Shown one piece after another: positions 6,810 to 13,206 of a stretch of DNA of 13,206 nt. Below the pieces are notes generated by a model. It did not search any database, was not told the origin of the DNA, and saw only the letters and a program-made list of their open reading frames with translations. The position numbers and the translations under genes are program-made. This stretch comes from an uncultured Cellvibrio sp. Lineage in GTDB: Bacteria; Pseudomonadota; Gammaproteobacteria; Pseudomonadales; Cellvibrionaceae. The stretch covers positions 1 to 13,206 of the forward strand of contig CAMLRJ010000041.1 in NCBI GenBank assembly GCA_946482345.1. The letters are read 5' to 3'. The first letter of the stretch is position 1, and every line of letters begins with the position of its first letter.

Positions 6810-7037
6810 TAATGACTTTCATCCATTGATGCAGATAAAAGAAGTATAGAAAAAGCTTGTCGATAAAACATGGAAAACGGTCAACAGGGCGTAGTTTTAG
6901 ACAAAATTGCGGGCTAATCGACAAAATTGGGCAAAATTGACGTCAAATAAATCACTGATTTTTATTATTTGTCATGGATATGCAGATGAATATAACAAAC
7001 TTAAATAGTTTCTATTCAAATAATTTCTGCGCAATAA
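6810..7037. other. AT-rich intergenic region upstream of the coiled-coil gene
   Basis: No gene seen. It holds a possible minus-strand -10 TATACT (6848-6843) for the coiled-coil operon, with a poor -35, and a cluster of three CAAAATTG units farther upstream (listed separately). Positions 6940-7037 are very AT-rich and contain a weak imperfect dyad (GTCAAATAAAT near 6943 against ATTATTTGTC near 6965) without a clear role. Confidence 0.5.
6902..6939. repeat. Three phased CAAAATTG repeats
   Basis: CAAAATTG occurs at 6902-6909, 6922-6929 and 6932-6939, i.e. with spacings of 20 and 10 bp. The first two are extended identically as GACAAAATTG. One-turn and two-turn phasing on the same DNA face suggests a protein-binding or bending site about 50-100 bp upstream of the possible coiled-coil operon promoter. 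Role inferred only. Confidence 0.5.
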
Positions 7038-7062
7038 AAAAGCCGCTCATTGAGCGGCTTTT
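7034..7062 (-). terminator. Intrinsic terminator of the tRNA-Val/tRNA-Asp operon
   Basis: AAGCCGCTC and GAGCGGCTT (7040-7048 and 7052-7060) form a GC-rich stem with a three-base loop. In the minus-strand transcript it follows the tRNA-Asp CCA end by seven bases and is followed by a run of six U. On the plus strand the trailing T run is shorter, so the main direction is minus. Confidence 0.9.
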
Positions 7063-7068
7063 AAAATG

Positions 7069-7145
7069 TGGCGGATCGGACGGGGCTCGAACCCGCGACC
7101 ACCCGCGTGACAGGCGGGTATTCTAACCAACTGAACTACCGATCC
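7069..7145 (-). tRNA. tRNA-Asp (anticodon GUC)
   Basis: The minus strand reads a full 77-base tRNA. The acceptor arm GGATCGG pairs perfectly with CCGATCC, followed by discriminator G and an encoded CCA (7071-7069). The anticodon loop CTGTCAC carries GUC, and the T arm contains GTTCGAG. It closely resembles E. coli tRNA-Asp. It is the second gene of a two-tRNA transcript, 14 bp after tRNA-Val. Confidence 0.97.
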
Positions 7146-7159
7146 AAAACTCGTCAATC

Positions 7160-7235
7160 TGGTGGGCGGTACAAGACTCGAACTTGTGACCCATGCCTTG
7201 TAAGGGCATTGCTCTACCAACTGAGCTAACCGCCC
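7160..7235 (-). tRNA. tRNA-Val (anticodon UAC)
   Basis: The minus strand reads a 76-base tRNA. Acceptor GGGCGGT pairs with ACCGCCC, followed by discriminator A and encoded CCA (7162-7160). The D arm TAGCTCAGTTGGTAGAGC, anticodon loop CTTACAA with UAC, and T arm GTTCGAG are standard for tRNA-Val(UAC). It is the first gene of the two-tRNA operon, about 10 bases after the predicted transcription start. Confidence 0.97.
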
Positions 7236-7251
7236 TTGTCGAGAGTCGCGC

Positions 7252-7279
7252 ATTCTACCGATTTTGCTTTGAGTGTCAA
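7252..7279 (-). promoter_or_regulatory. Strong sigma-70 promoter of the tRNA operon
   Basis: On the minus strand a perfect TTGACA (7279-7274) and TAGAAT (7257-7252) are separated by 16 bp, followed by the GC-rich discriminator GCGCGACT. Such discriminators are typical of stable-RNA promoters under ppGpp/DksA stringent control. The region just upstream of the -35 is AT-rich and could act as an UP element. Confidence 0.9.
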
Positions 7280-7323
7280 CCTGAAATTGACGACAAATAT
7301 CTGGCTGATGTCGGATTGATCGT

Positions 7324-7337
7324 TATAATGCGCAACC
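7324..7337 (+). promoter_or_regulatory. Probable trmA promoter -10 with GC-rich discriminator
   Basis: A perfect TATAAT (7324-7329) is followed by GCGCAACC. The -35 is weak (CTGGCT or TGGCTG near 7301-7307). The start point would lie about 26 bases before the trmA GTG. E. coli trmA is known for a promoter that behaves like stable-RNA promoters; the discriminator here fits that. Confidence 0.6.
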
Positions 7338-7361
7338 CATTTTTGCAGGATCTGGAAGATA

Positions 7362-8447
7362 GTGTCTACTCTGATTTACGATCAAGCCGAATATCAATCC
7401 CAGTTGAAATTTAAAATTCAAAAACTGAAACAGGATTTTGCAAATTTAAATCTGGATTCATTCGAGATTTTTACTTCACCCATTCAACATTTTCGCATGC
7501 GCGCAGAATTCAGAGCCTGGCACAAAGGTGATCAACTGGATTACATAATGTTTGGGAAAGAGGATAAAAAACCCTATGCTGTTCATGATTTCCCTATAGG
7601 TTCAAAAACAATCAATGAATTAATGCCAAAGCTGAGTGATGCCATCTGCCAACACCCTCAACTCAAACATAAACTTTATCAAGTTGATTTCTTAACAACC
7701 CGCTCAGGTGAAGCATTAGTTACACTCATCTATCATAAACATCTTGATGAGGATTGGTTCAATCTTGCCACACAATTAAAAAACCAACTCAAGATTAGTA
7801 TTGTCGGGCGCAGTAAAGGACAACGAGTTTTAGTGGATAAAGATTATGTTATTGAAAAATTTAATGTAGGCGGACAGGATTATTGGTATCAACAGGTTGA
7901 AGCCAGTTTCACTCAACCCAATGCTTCGATTTGCCAGGACATGTTGAATTGGGCCTATACTCACACTCAAGGTTTTCATGGTGATTTACTGGAGCTCTAT
8001 TGCGGCAACGGTAATTTTACTCTGCCACTTTCAAAAAATTTCAATAAAGTAATCGCTACCGAAATTTCCAAAACCTCTGTGGATTCTGCCCTGTTCAATA
8101 TTGAAAAAAACAATATATCCAATATTCAAATTGCCCGCATGTCGAGTGAAGAATTTGTACAGGCTCTGGATGGGGAGCGGGAGTTTTTTCGATTAAGGCA
8201 GATTAATTTACAAGATTACCAATTCTCAACAATTTTCGTCGATCCACCACGATCAGGTCTGGATGAAAAAACTGTCCGTATTGCGCAACGATTCGACAAT
8301 ATAGTTTATATTTCATGCAATCCTGAAACCCTGCATAAAAATCTTTTGACTCTTACGCAGACACATCAAATTAAACACTTCGCCCTATTCGATCAGTTTC
8401 CTTACACTCATCACCTTGAATCCGGTGTTATCTTGCAAAAAAAATAA
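7362..8447 (+). CDS. trmA: TrmA, tRNA (uracil-54-C5)-methyltransferase
   Basis: A 361-residue protein highly similar throughout to E. coli TrmA (366 aa), which makes ribothymidine at position 54 of the T loop in essentially all tRNAs, using S-adenosylmethionine. Visible motifs are SPIQHFRMRAEFRAWH (39-54), RQ-like QQVEASFTQPN (177-187), the SAM-binding ELYCGNGNF (211-219), FVDPPRSGL (292-300), the catalytic nucleophile Cys319 in ISCNPETL, and the conserved C-terminal FDQFPYTHHLESGV with Glu353 as likely general base. The start is GTG at 7362, with GGAAG close by and AGGA eleven bases upstream. It is divergent from the tRNA-Val/Asp operon, whose products it should modify, and converges with the DUF2489 gene only 7 bp away. 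Confidence 0.98.
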   Translation: MSTLIYDQAEYQSQLKFKIQKLKQDFANLNLDSFEIFTSPIQHFRMRAEFRAWHKGDQLDYIMFGKEDKKPYAVHDFPIGSKTINELMPKLSDAICQHPQLKHKLYQVDFLTTRSGEALVTLIYHKHLDEDWFNLATQLKNQLKISIVGRSKGQRVLVDKDYVIEKFNVGGQDYWYQQVEASFTQPNASICQDMLNWAYTHTQGFHGDLLELYCGNGNFTLPLSKNFNKVIATEISKTSVDSALFNIEKNNISNIQIARMSSEEFVQALDGEREFFRLRQINLQDYQFSTIFVDPPRSGLDEKTVRIAQRFDNIVYISCNPETLHKNLLTLTQTHQIKHFALFDQFPYTHHLESGVILQKK

Positions 8448-8454
8448 CGTCAGG

Positions 8455-8928
8455 CTAAAAATGTCGGCCAATAATTTTTTTGGCCGCATCAAGAACAAAA
8501 TCCTGATACATGGCTTCATATTGAATACGCTCAAGATCAAACTTATTTTGCTCCGCAGCAGTCAGATTTTGCCATGCATGCAAATAGGGTATATGTTGGG
8601 TTTTTTCTTTTAATTGATAAAAAGCAGAAAATTCTATTTTTATTTGATCATCAGCACCCAGCGCATCCAATAAACCGGAGATACGAATACTGGCCTCGGT
8701 CAGGCTTAATTCGTTGTTATCAAGCCCTCGCGCCAGCAATTGGATACTTTGATTTAACCATAGACGATGTGTTCGCTGTGATTCCAGATTCGCTTTTTCC
8801 TGAGCATTTAATTTTTCTTTTCGTGATTGACTCAGTCGATAAACTTTATAAACCAAATGTATCGCTATCACAGATAACACCAAAATAATGATGCAACCCA
8901 TAATGATTAAAAAATGAATAAGTGTCAT
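8455..8928 (-). CDS. DUF2489-like membrane-anchored protein
   Basis: A 157-residue protein with one N-terminal membrane helix (about 5-27) followed by a basic stretch and a cytosolic helical domain. Conserved-looking features are LNQSIQLLARGLDNNELSLTEASIRISGLLDAL (58-90) and QHIPYLHAWQNLTAAEQNKFDLERIQYEAMYQD (about 111-143), which fit the gammaproteobacterial DUF2489 family as I recall it. No enzymatic motif is visible and no function is known to me. The gene starts 14 bp after the rmuC stop and is probably cotranscribed with it. GAGAG lies just before the ATG. It converges with trmA at 7 bp distance. Confidence 0.75.
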   Translation of the reverse strand: MTLIHFLIIMGCIIILVLSVIAIHLVYKVYRLSQSRKEKLNAQEKANLESQRTHRLWLNQSIQLLARGLDNNELSLTEASIRISGLLDALGADDQIKIEFSAFYQLKEKTQHIPYLHAWQNLTAAEQNKFDLERIQYEAMYQDFVLDAAKKIIGRHF

Positions 8929-8942
8929 ATGCTCTCAAAAAA

Positions 8943-10247
8943 TCAAGGGTTGTCGGAATCCAGATCCGGAAATAAATCATCCGTTTCCATTTCCATATCA
9001 TCCAGAATATCTGATCTGATTATTCGCTTGGTTTTAGCACCCAAACGACGAATATCATCAACACGTTTTACCAGATTACCTCGCCCCGTCTGCAAACGTT
9101 CACGCACTTTGATATAGGATTCTTGTGCTTTATCCAATGAATAGCCTATAGCGTCCATAGATTCCAACAGTAATACAAACTGATCATGCAAAGCGCCCGC
9201 TTCTTTTGCGATACGCTCGGCGTGTTTATTTTGTTTCTCGTAACGCCAGATATTATCGACTGTACGCAATGTTGCCAATAAGGTTGTTGGGCTTACCAAA
9301 ATGATGCGCCGATCATACGCTTCTTTGTACAAACCAGGTTCCTGTTGTAAGGCCACCATAAATGCAGCTTCTATAGGAATAAAAATAAATACAAAATCCA
9401 ATGCTTTGATGCCTTCAATTTTTTCGTAATCCTTGATGCTCAGATTTTTAATCTGTGCACGTACCGCATTGATGTGGTTCTGTAAATGTTGTTTCTTTTC
9501 TGCTTCATCTTCTGTCACAACATATTTTTCATAATCCACCAACGAACATTTGGCATCTATGACAATGTCTTTATTGTCCGGCAAGTGAATAATCACATCC
9601 GGAATCAATCTTGCGCCATCCGCTGCTGTGAAATTTATCTGCGTATCATATTCCCTGCCCTTTTGCAGACCACAATCTTCCAGTAAACGTTCCAGAATCA
9701 TCTCGCCCCAATTACCCTGGAATTTATGATTGCTTTTTAGCGCCTGTGCCAGATTAACAGCATCTTCGCCAATTTTTTGCGCCTGTTTTTGCAACTCAAT
9801 TATCTGCCCGGCCAAACGATTACGTTCAGAGTTTTCCTTGTCATAGGCATCTTCTATTTTTTTACGAAAATCCTGTAATTGGTTTCTGAGTGGGTTCAGG
9901 GTTGAATCAAGAAGATGTTGGCTATGCTGGGTAAATTGGTGTTGTTTATTTTCAAAAATCCGGTTGGCCAGATTCTCAAACTCTTTGGTCAGATCACTAC
10001 GAGCGGATTGCAGCAAATTAATTTGTTCTGTGAATTGTTTTCTTTCTTGCAGATTTTTTTCTTGTACTGCCGCCAGTTGTTCCCGCAGCCGAATCATTTG
10101 TTCATTTTGCAAACGAACAGAATCCTGATATTCCTGTTGACGATGTTTTTCTGCTTGCAGCTGTTGTTTATTCAACCAGGCGTACACCAAAATCGCGCCC
10201 AGCAGAAAAGATAAAACAGCCAATAGCAGGCCAAGCGTTAACGACAT
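8943..10247 (-). CDS. rmuC: RmuC, DNA recombination-limiting protein
   Basis: A 434-residue protein with an N-terminal membrane helix (about 3-24), a long coiled coil (about 27-170) and the RmuC domain (about 170-385). The last resembles restriction-endonuclease-like folds: the stretch PDVIIHLPDNKDIVIDAKCSL contains the D...D-x-K pattern (VIDAKC). In E. coli rmuC was named for limiting inversions at short repeats. Further family hallmarks are NHKFQGNWGEMILERLLEDCGL, FIFIPIEAAFMVAL and ILVSPTTLLATLRTV. The ATG at 10247 has GAGGT seven bases upstream; an in-frame start at 10328 would add a non-homologous basic leader and is rejected. E. coli RmuC is 475 aa. Probably cotranscribed with the DUF2489 gene; divergent from murI. 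Confidence 0.95.
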   Translation of the reverse strand: MSLTLGLLLAVLSFLLGAILVYAWLNKQQLQAEKHRQQEYQDSVRLQNEQMIRLREQLAAVQEKNLQERKQFTEQINLLQSARSDLTKEFENLANRIFENKQHQFTQHSQHLLDSTLNPLRNQLQDFRKKIEDAYDKENSERNRLAGQIIELQKQAQKIGEDAVNLAQALKSNHKFQGNWGEMILERLLEDCGLQKGREYDTQINFTAADGARLIPDVIIHLPDNKDIVIDAKCSLVDYEKYVVTEDEAEKKQHLQNHINAVRAQIKNLSIKDYEKIEGIKALDFVFIFIPIEAAFMVALQQEPGLYKEAYDRRIILVSPTTLLATLRTVDNIWRYEKQNKHAERIAKEAGALHDQFVLLLESMDAIGYSLDKAQESYIKVRERLQTGRGNLVKRVDDIRRLGAKTKRIIRSDILDDMEMETDDLFPDLDSDNP

Positions 10248-10275
10248 GAAAACCTCACAGATTATGATTCTTTGT

Positions 10276-10305
10276 TTGTATCTGCCTGACAGATTTGAGT
10301 AAAAT
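10276..10305 (+). promoter_or_regulatory. Possible sigma-70 promoter of murI
   Basis: TTGTAT (10276-10281), an 18-bp spacer and TAAAAT (10300-10305) are followed by the GC-rich CGCCGC. It would give a leader of about 38 bases before the murI ATG. The intergenic region between the divergent rmuC and murI starts is only 103 bp. Confidence 0.5.
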
Positions 10306-10350
10306 CGCCGCATTCTAACAGTTTGCACTCAAAGCTTTTAGCGGAATCTC

Positions 10351-11214
10351 ATGACATCAATCCCTTCCAATATTCCGACAACTCCCTGCGTTCTGGTGTT
10401 TGATTCGGGTGTCGGGGGATTAAGTGTTGCCGCTGAAATTCAAAAAAAGTTACCTTTTCTACCTCTTATCTATGCATCTGACAATGCTTTTTTTCCTTAT
10501 GGAACCAAAGGTGAAACAGAACTAATTGCGCGCGTTGATGCAGTGTTGCGCAAGATACTTTCCTTGCATCAAATTGATTTGATTGTGATCGCCTGTAACA
10601 CCGCCAGCACACTGACGCTTCCCTATTGTCGTCAACACTTTTCACAACCCATAGTCGGGGTAGTGCCTGCTATAAAACCAGCCGCCAATCTGACACAAAC
10701 CGGTGTTATAGGTTTGCTGGCAACACCCGCAACTGTTGCCCGCCCCTACACACACAAACTGATTGAAGACTATGCACCTGAATGCCAGGTCATTTCTGTT
10801 GGCTCCAGTGAGTTGGTGACGCTGGCAGAAAAAAAATTGCGCGGTGAACAATTGGATGCGCAAGAGATAGACCGGATTATCAACGCATTTTTTACTCATC
10901 CCAATGCCGAAAAAATGGATAGCCTGGTACTGGCCTGCACACATTTTCCTTTGATACGCGATGACATTATGGCATCTGTGCATCGCGTTTCGCCGTTAAA
11001 AGATGCACAATCGCTTTTGTTAATTGATTCCGGTGAGGCTATTGCACGTCGTGTGGAATCTTTGTTGGAAAATACAGCTAACGAATTGAATCATTCCACA
11101 AAGCATGCAAATCATCTTGCGATTTTTACCAAGGACTCGGAAGATGTGGAAAACCTCAAGCCAGCGCTGGTTAAGTTTGATTTTACTTCTGTGGAATTTA
11201 TTGATGTCGCTTGA
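10351..11214 (+). CDS. murI: MurI, glutamate racemase
   Basis: A 287-residue cofactor-independent racemase that converts L- to D-glutamate for peptidoglycan precursors. The two catalytic cysteines are Cys82 (VIACNTAST) and Cys196 (LVLACTHFPL). Other hallmarks are FDSGVGGLSV (17-26), YASDNAFFPYG (41-51), GVVPAIKPA (103-111) and IDSGEAIARRV (225-235). Length is normal for the family. The ATG at 10351 has GGAA six bases upstream. No obvious UDP-MurNAc-alanine-activating N-terminal extension as in E. coli MurI. It is followed after 66 bp by pepA with no terminator seen, so partial cotranscription is possible. Confidence 0.98.
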   Translation: MTSIPSNIPTTPCVLVFDSGVGGLSVAAEIQKKLPFLPLIYASDNAFFPYGTKGETELIARVDAVLRKILSLHQIDLIVIACNTASTLTLPYCRQHFSQPIVGVVPAIKPAANLTQTGVIGLLATPATVARPYTHKLIEDYAPECQVISVGSSELVTLAEKKLRGEQLDAQEIDRIINAFFTHPNAEKMDSLVLACTHFPLIRDDIMASVHRVSPLKDAQSLLLIDSGEAIARRVESLLENTANELNHSTKHANHLAIFTKDSEDVENLKPALVKFDFTSVEFIDVA

Positions 11215-11280
11215 ATGAAAGCCGCTTGAAATGGTTTACGATTTGTTAAAAAAATTAACCCTATTAATCATGAGTGCACT

Positions 11281-12792
11281 ATGACCAAAACAACTCTCAA
11301 ACACACAGGCCTGAGCTTTTCTGTCAAATCAATTGATCCCGTAAAAACCGGCAGTGAATGTTTAATACTGCCTTGTTTTGAAAAAGGTGAAATATCCCCG
11401 GCAACCGAAACAGTCGATCAGGCTTGCAAAGGCGGTTTGAAATTGTTGATCAATCGAGAAAAATTTCAAGCCAAGCCGGGGCAAAGTTTATTATTGCTTT
11501 CAGTCCCGGAAATTGCTGCCGAACGTGTTTTGTTAGTGGGTTTTGGCGCAAAAGATGTTTCTGCTGAAAACTTTCGTAAAACCCTGTCCAAACTCAATGA
11601 GCAAATCAAATCCTTGCCCTGTAAAGAAATCAGTTTTTGTTTTGATGGTTTGCAAGTAAAAGGTAAGGATAGCGAATGGATTGCCCGTCAAATTACCGAG
11701 CAATTGGGCTTATTGACTTACACCAGCGATCAGCTCAAAAGTAAAAAATCAGATACCCCGCTTGCCTTGAAAAAAGTACAACTCAGCGTGAATAAACATG
11801 ACATCAAGCTCGCCGAAAAAGGCTTGGTGTTGGGGCAGGCTATAGCGAAAGGGATTAATCTTGCACGCAATCTTGGTGACCTTCCCGGCAACATTTGTAC
11901 CCCCACTTATTTGGCTGAAACTGCAAAACAATTGTCTGCAAAAAATGCATTCAAACTGACAGTGCTCGAAGAAAAAGAAATGAAAGCATTGGGCATGGGT
12001 TCGCTGCTGTCAGTGTCAGCGGGTAGTGATCAACCGGCAAAATTAATTGTGATGGAATATCAGGGCGGCGATAAAAAATCAGCGCCTGTCGCATTGGTCG
12101 GTAAAGGCATTACATTCGATACTGGCGGTATCAGTTTGAAACCCGGCGCCGGTATGGATGAAATGAAATTTGATATGTGTGGTGCCGCAAGTGTACTCGG
12201 CGTTATGCAAACACTGATCGAATTAAAATTGCCGATCAATGTTGTGGGGGTGATTGCCGCCAGTGAAAACATGCCTAACGGCAAAGCCACCAAACCTGGC
12301 GATATTGTCACTTCCATGTCGGGCCAAACAATTGAAATTCTGAATACGGATGCTGAAGGCCGTTTGGTTTTGTGTGACGCATTAACTTACACCGAAAAAT
12401 TCAAACCCAAAACCGTGATTGATATTGCGACGCTGACGGGTGCCTGTGTGATTGCATTGGGTAATCACGCCAGCGGATTATTCAGTAATGATGAAGAACT
12501 TTCTGCTGATCTTGTCAAAGCCGGAAATGAATCCGCCGATCGCGTCTGGCCAATGCCACTGTGGGATGACTATCAGAAACAACTCGACAGTAATTTTGCT
12601 GATATCGCCAATATCGGCGGCAAAGAAGGTGGCAGTATTACCGCAGCCTGTTTTCTTTCGCGCTTCACCAAAAATATGAAATGGGCACATTTGGATATTG
12701 CCGGTACAGCCTGGAAATCCGGCACAGCGAAAGGTGCAACGGGCCGCCCTGTGGGATTGCTGATGCAATATCTACTGAACCAGATTGCATAA
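11281..12792 (+). CDS. pepA: PepA, leucyl (cytosol) aminopeptidase, M17 family
   Basis: A 503-residue aminopeptidase that removes N-terminal residues from peptides in the cytosol. The metal ligands of the two-metal centre are all present: Lys275 and Asp280 (VGKGITFDTGG), Asp298 (MKFDMCG), and Asp357 and Glu359 in the family signature NTDAEGRL. Catalytic Lys287 and Arg361 are also present. Positions run five residues ahead of E. coli PepA, so length is normal. In E. coli PepA is also a DNA-binding accessory factor in XerCD/cer recombination and carAB control; whether that applies here is unknown. No convincing Shine-Dalgarno precedes the ATG; a five-codon open frame (11270-11284) overlaps the start. 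holC follows after 2 bp. Confidence 0.98.
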   Translation: MTKTTLKHTGLSFSVKSIDPVKTGSECLILPCFEKGEISPATETVDQACKGGLKLLINREKFQAKPGQSLLLLSVPEIAAERVLLVGFGAKDVSAENFRKTLSKLNEQIKSLPCKEISFCFDGLQVKGKDSEWIARQITEQLGLLTYTSDQLKSKKSDTPLALKKVQLSVNKHDIKLAEKGLVLGQAIAKGINLARNLGDLPGNICTPTYLAETAKQLSAKNAFKLTVLEEKEMKALGMGSLLSVSAGSDQPAKLIVMEYQGGDKKSAPVALVGKGITFDTGGISLKPGAGMDEMKFDMCGAASVLGVMQTLIELKLPINVVGVIAASENMPNGKATKPGDIVTSMSGQTIEILNTDAEGRLVLCDALTYTEKFKPKTVIDIATLTGACVIALGNHASGLFSNDEELSADLVKAGNESADRVWPMPLWDDYQKQLDSNFADIANIGGKEGGSITAACFLSRFTKNMKWAHLDIAGTAWKSGTAKGATGRPVGLLMQYLLNQIA

Positions 12793-12794
12793 CC

Positions 12795-13206
12795 ATGACA
12801 CGTATCGATTTCTATTTACTGGCCAGTCAGGATCCCAACGCTCGTTGGGATTTTTGTTGCCGTTTGATTGAAAAAATACATCGATTGGGTCACAGAGTTT
12901 TGGTGGCCGTGGATTCACAATCAGATGCTGAATTATTTGATCAATTATTGTGGTCATTCAAACCTGAAAGTTTCATTCCACACAGGCTGCTGAATGACAC
13001 CAGATACCCGGCAACTCCCGTGGAAATTACTTACGGGGATGCTGGCGATCATCAGGATGTACTGCTAAATTTGGGAAAACAAATTCCAGCTTATTTCAGT
13101 CGATTTGATCGTATGAGTGAATTTGTCACCGAAGATGAAGCAACCAAATTATGGACAAGGGAACATTATCGTTTTTACAAGGAGAGAGGATACCCAATAG
13201 AAACTC
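12795..13206 (+). CDS. holC: HolC, DNA polymerase III chi subunit (3' end outside window)
   Basis: The visible 137 codons encode MTRIDFYLLASQDPNARWDFCCRLIEKIHRLGHRVLVAV, then FDQLLWSFKPESFIPHRL and the later TPVEITYG, typical of the chi subunit. Chi links the clamp loader (through psi) to single-stranded DNA binding protein at the replication fork. E. coli HolC is 147 aa, so only about ten residues are missing. The gene begins 2 bp after the pepA stop with no clear Shine-Dalgarno, implying translational coupling; pepA-holC is a common gammaproteobacterial order, with valS usually next. A terminator-like hairpin lies in codons 13-19. Confidence 0.95.
   Translation, partial: MTRIDFYLLASQDPNARWDFCCRLIEKIHRLGHRVLVAVDSQSDAELFDQLLWSFKPESFIPHRLLNDTRYPATPVEITYGDAGDHQDVLLNLGKQIPAYFSRFDRMSEFVTEDEATKLWTREHYRFYKERGYPIET
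12832..12855 (+). terminator. Terminator-like hairpin inside holC
   Basis: ATCCCAAC (12832-12839), loop GCTC, GTTGGGAT (12844-12851) form a perfect 8-bp stem that leads directly into TTTTG. It sits 40 bp after the pepA stop, within the holC reading frame (DPNARWDF). It could reduce transcription into holC or be chance; strength not computed. Confidence 0.4.

Noticed and set aside
6859..6867. TTATCGACA (minus strand) as a DnaA box
   Set aside because: It has one mismatch to TTATNCACA, is single, and no origin-type cluster or gene is nearby.
7047..7253. Protein-coding frame across the two tRNAs
   Set aside because: The region is fully explained by two tRNAs, their spacer and terminator.
8465..8486. 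Hairpin CGGCCAA/TTGGCCG near the trmA/DUF2489 convergence as a bidirectional terminator
   Set aside because: The 8-base loop and the lack of a directly adjoining T run on the plus strand make it weak; on the minus strand a T5 run starts only three bases later, so it remains possible but unsupported.
10248..10328. Upstream in-frame start for rmuC adding 27 residues
   Set aside because: The ATG at 10247 has a good GAGGT ribosome binding site and begins directly with the membrane helix; the extension is basic and overlaps the likely murI promoter.
11215..11280. TTAA-A-rich dyad (near 11245-11260) as a murI terminator
   Set aside because: The only pairing is a short AT stem with no GC core, so it would not terminate.
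1..13206. CRISPR array, insertion sequence, integrase, prophage or toxin-antitoxin genes
   Set aside because: I saw no regular spacer-repeat pattern, terminal inverted repeats, transposase motifs or small toxin-antitoxin pair.

Overview
The window looks like chromosomal core sequence from a gammaproteobacterium of moderate to low GC. Supporting signs are a Pseudomonas-like lexA-sulA pair under tandem SOS boxes, a fused RlmKL rRNA methyltransferase, an E. coli-type TrmA, MurI, RmuC, and a pepA-holC pair. FliS/FliT indicate a flagellated cell. The gene set would suit a Pseudomonas/Cellvibrio-type lineage, but that placement is inference; no rRNA or marker tree was available. I saw no insertion sequence, prophage, integrase or CRISPR array.

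Layout. Positions 1-2129 (minus) hold fliS-fliT followed by rlmKL, which runs off the left edge; a sigma-28-like promoter precedes fliS. Positions 2249-3319 (plus) hold the SOS-controlled lexA-sulA operon. Its last stop codon shares the tetranucleotide TTAA with the stop of the convergent next gene. Positions 3316-6809 (minus) form a compact three-gene operon: a coiled-coil protein of unknown function, a PLP enzyme of the D-cysteine desulfhydrase/ACC deaminase family, and a double cyclic-nucleotide-binding-domain protein fused to a rhodanese. This operon is the least explained part of the window. An AT-rich gap with phased CAAAATTG repeats separates it from a tRNA-Val/tRNA-Asp operon (minus) that ends in a clear intrinsic terminator.

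From 7236 on, trmA (plus) diverges from the tRNA operon, and both carry GC-rich discriminators after their -10 elements. trmA converges with rmuC-DUF2489 (minus, 8455-10247). murI (plus) diverges from rmuC and is followed by pepA and holC, the last cut by the right edge. A terminator-like hairpin lies inside the start of holC.

Functionally, most genes are housekeeping: rRNA/tRNA modification, DNA damage response, peptidoglycan precursor supply, peptide turnover and the replisome clamp-loader chi subunit. I found no clear-cut new defence or mobile system. The best candidate for something undescribed is the coiled-coil / PLP desulfhydrase / cNMP-rhodanese operon, which may link cyclic-nucleotide sensing to sulfur chemistry.
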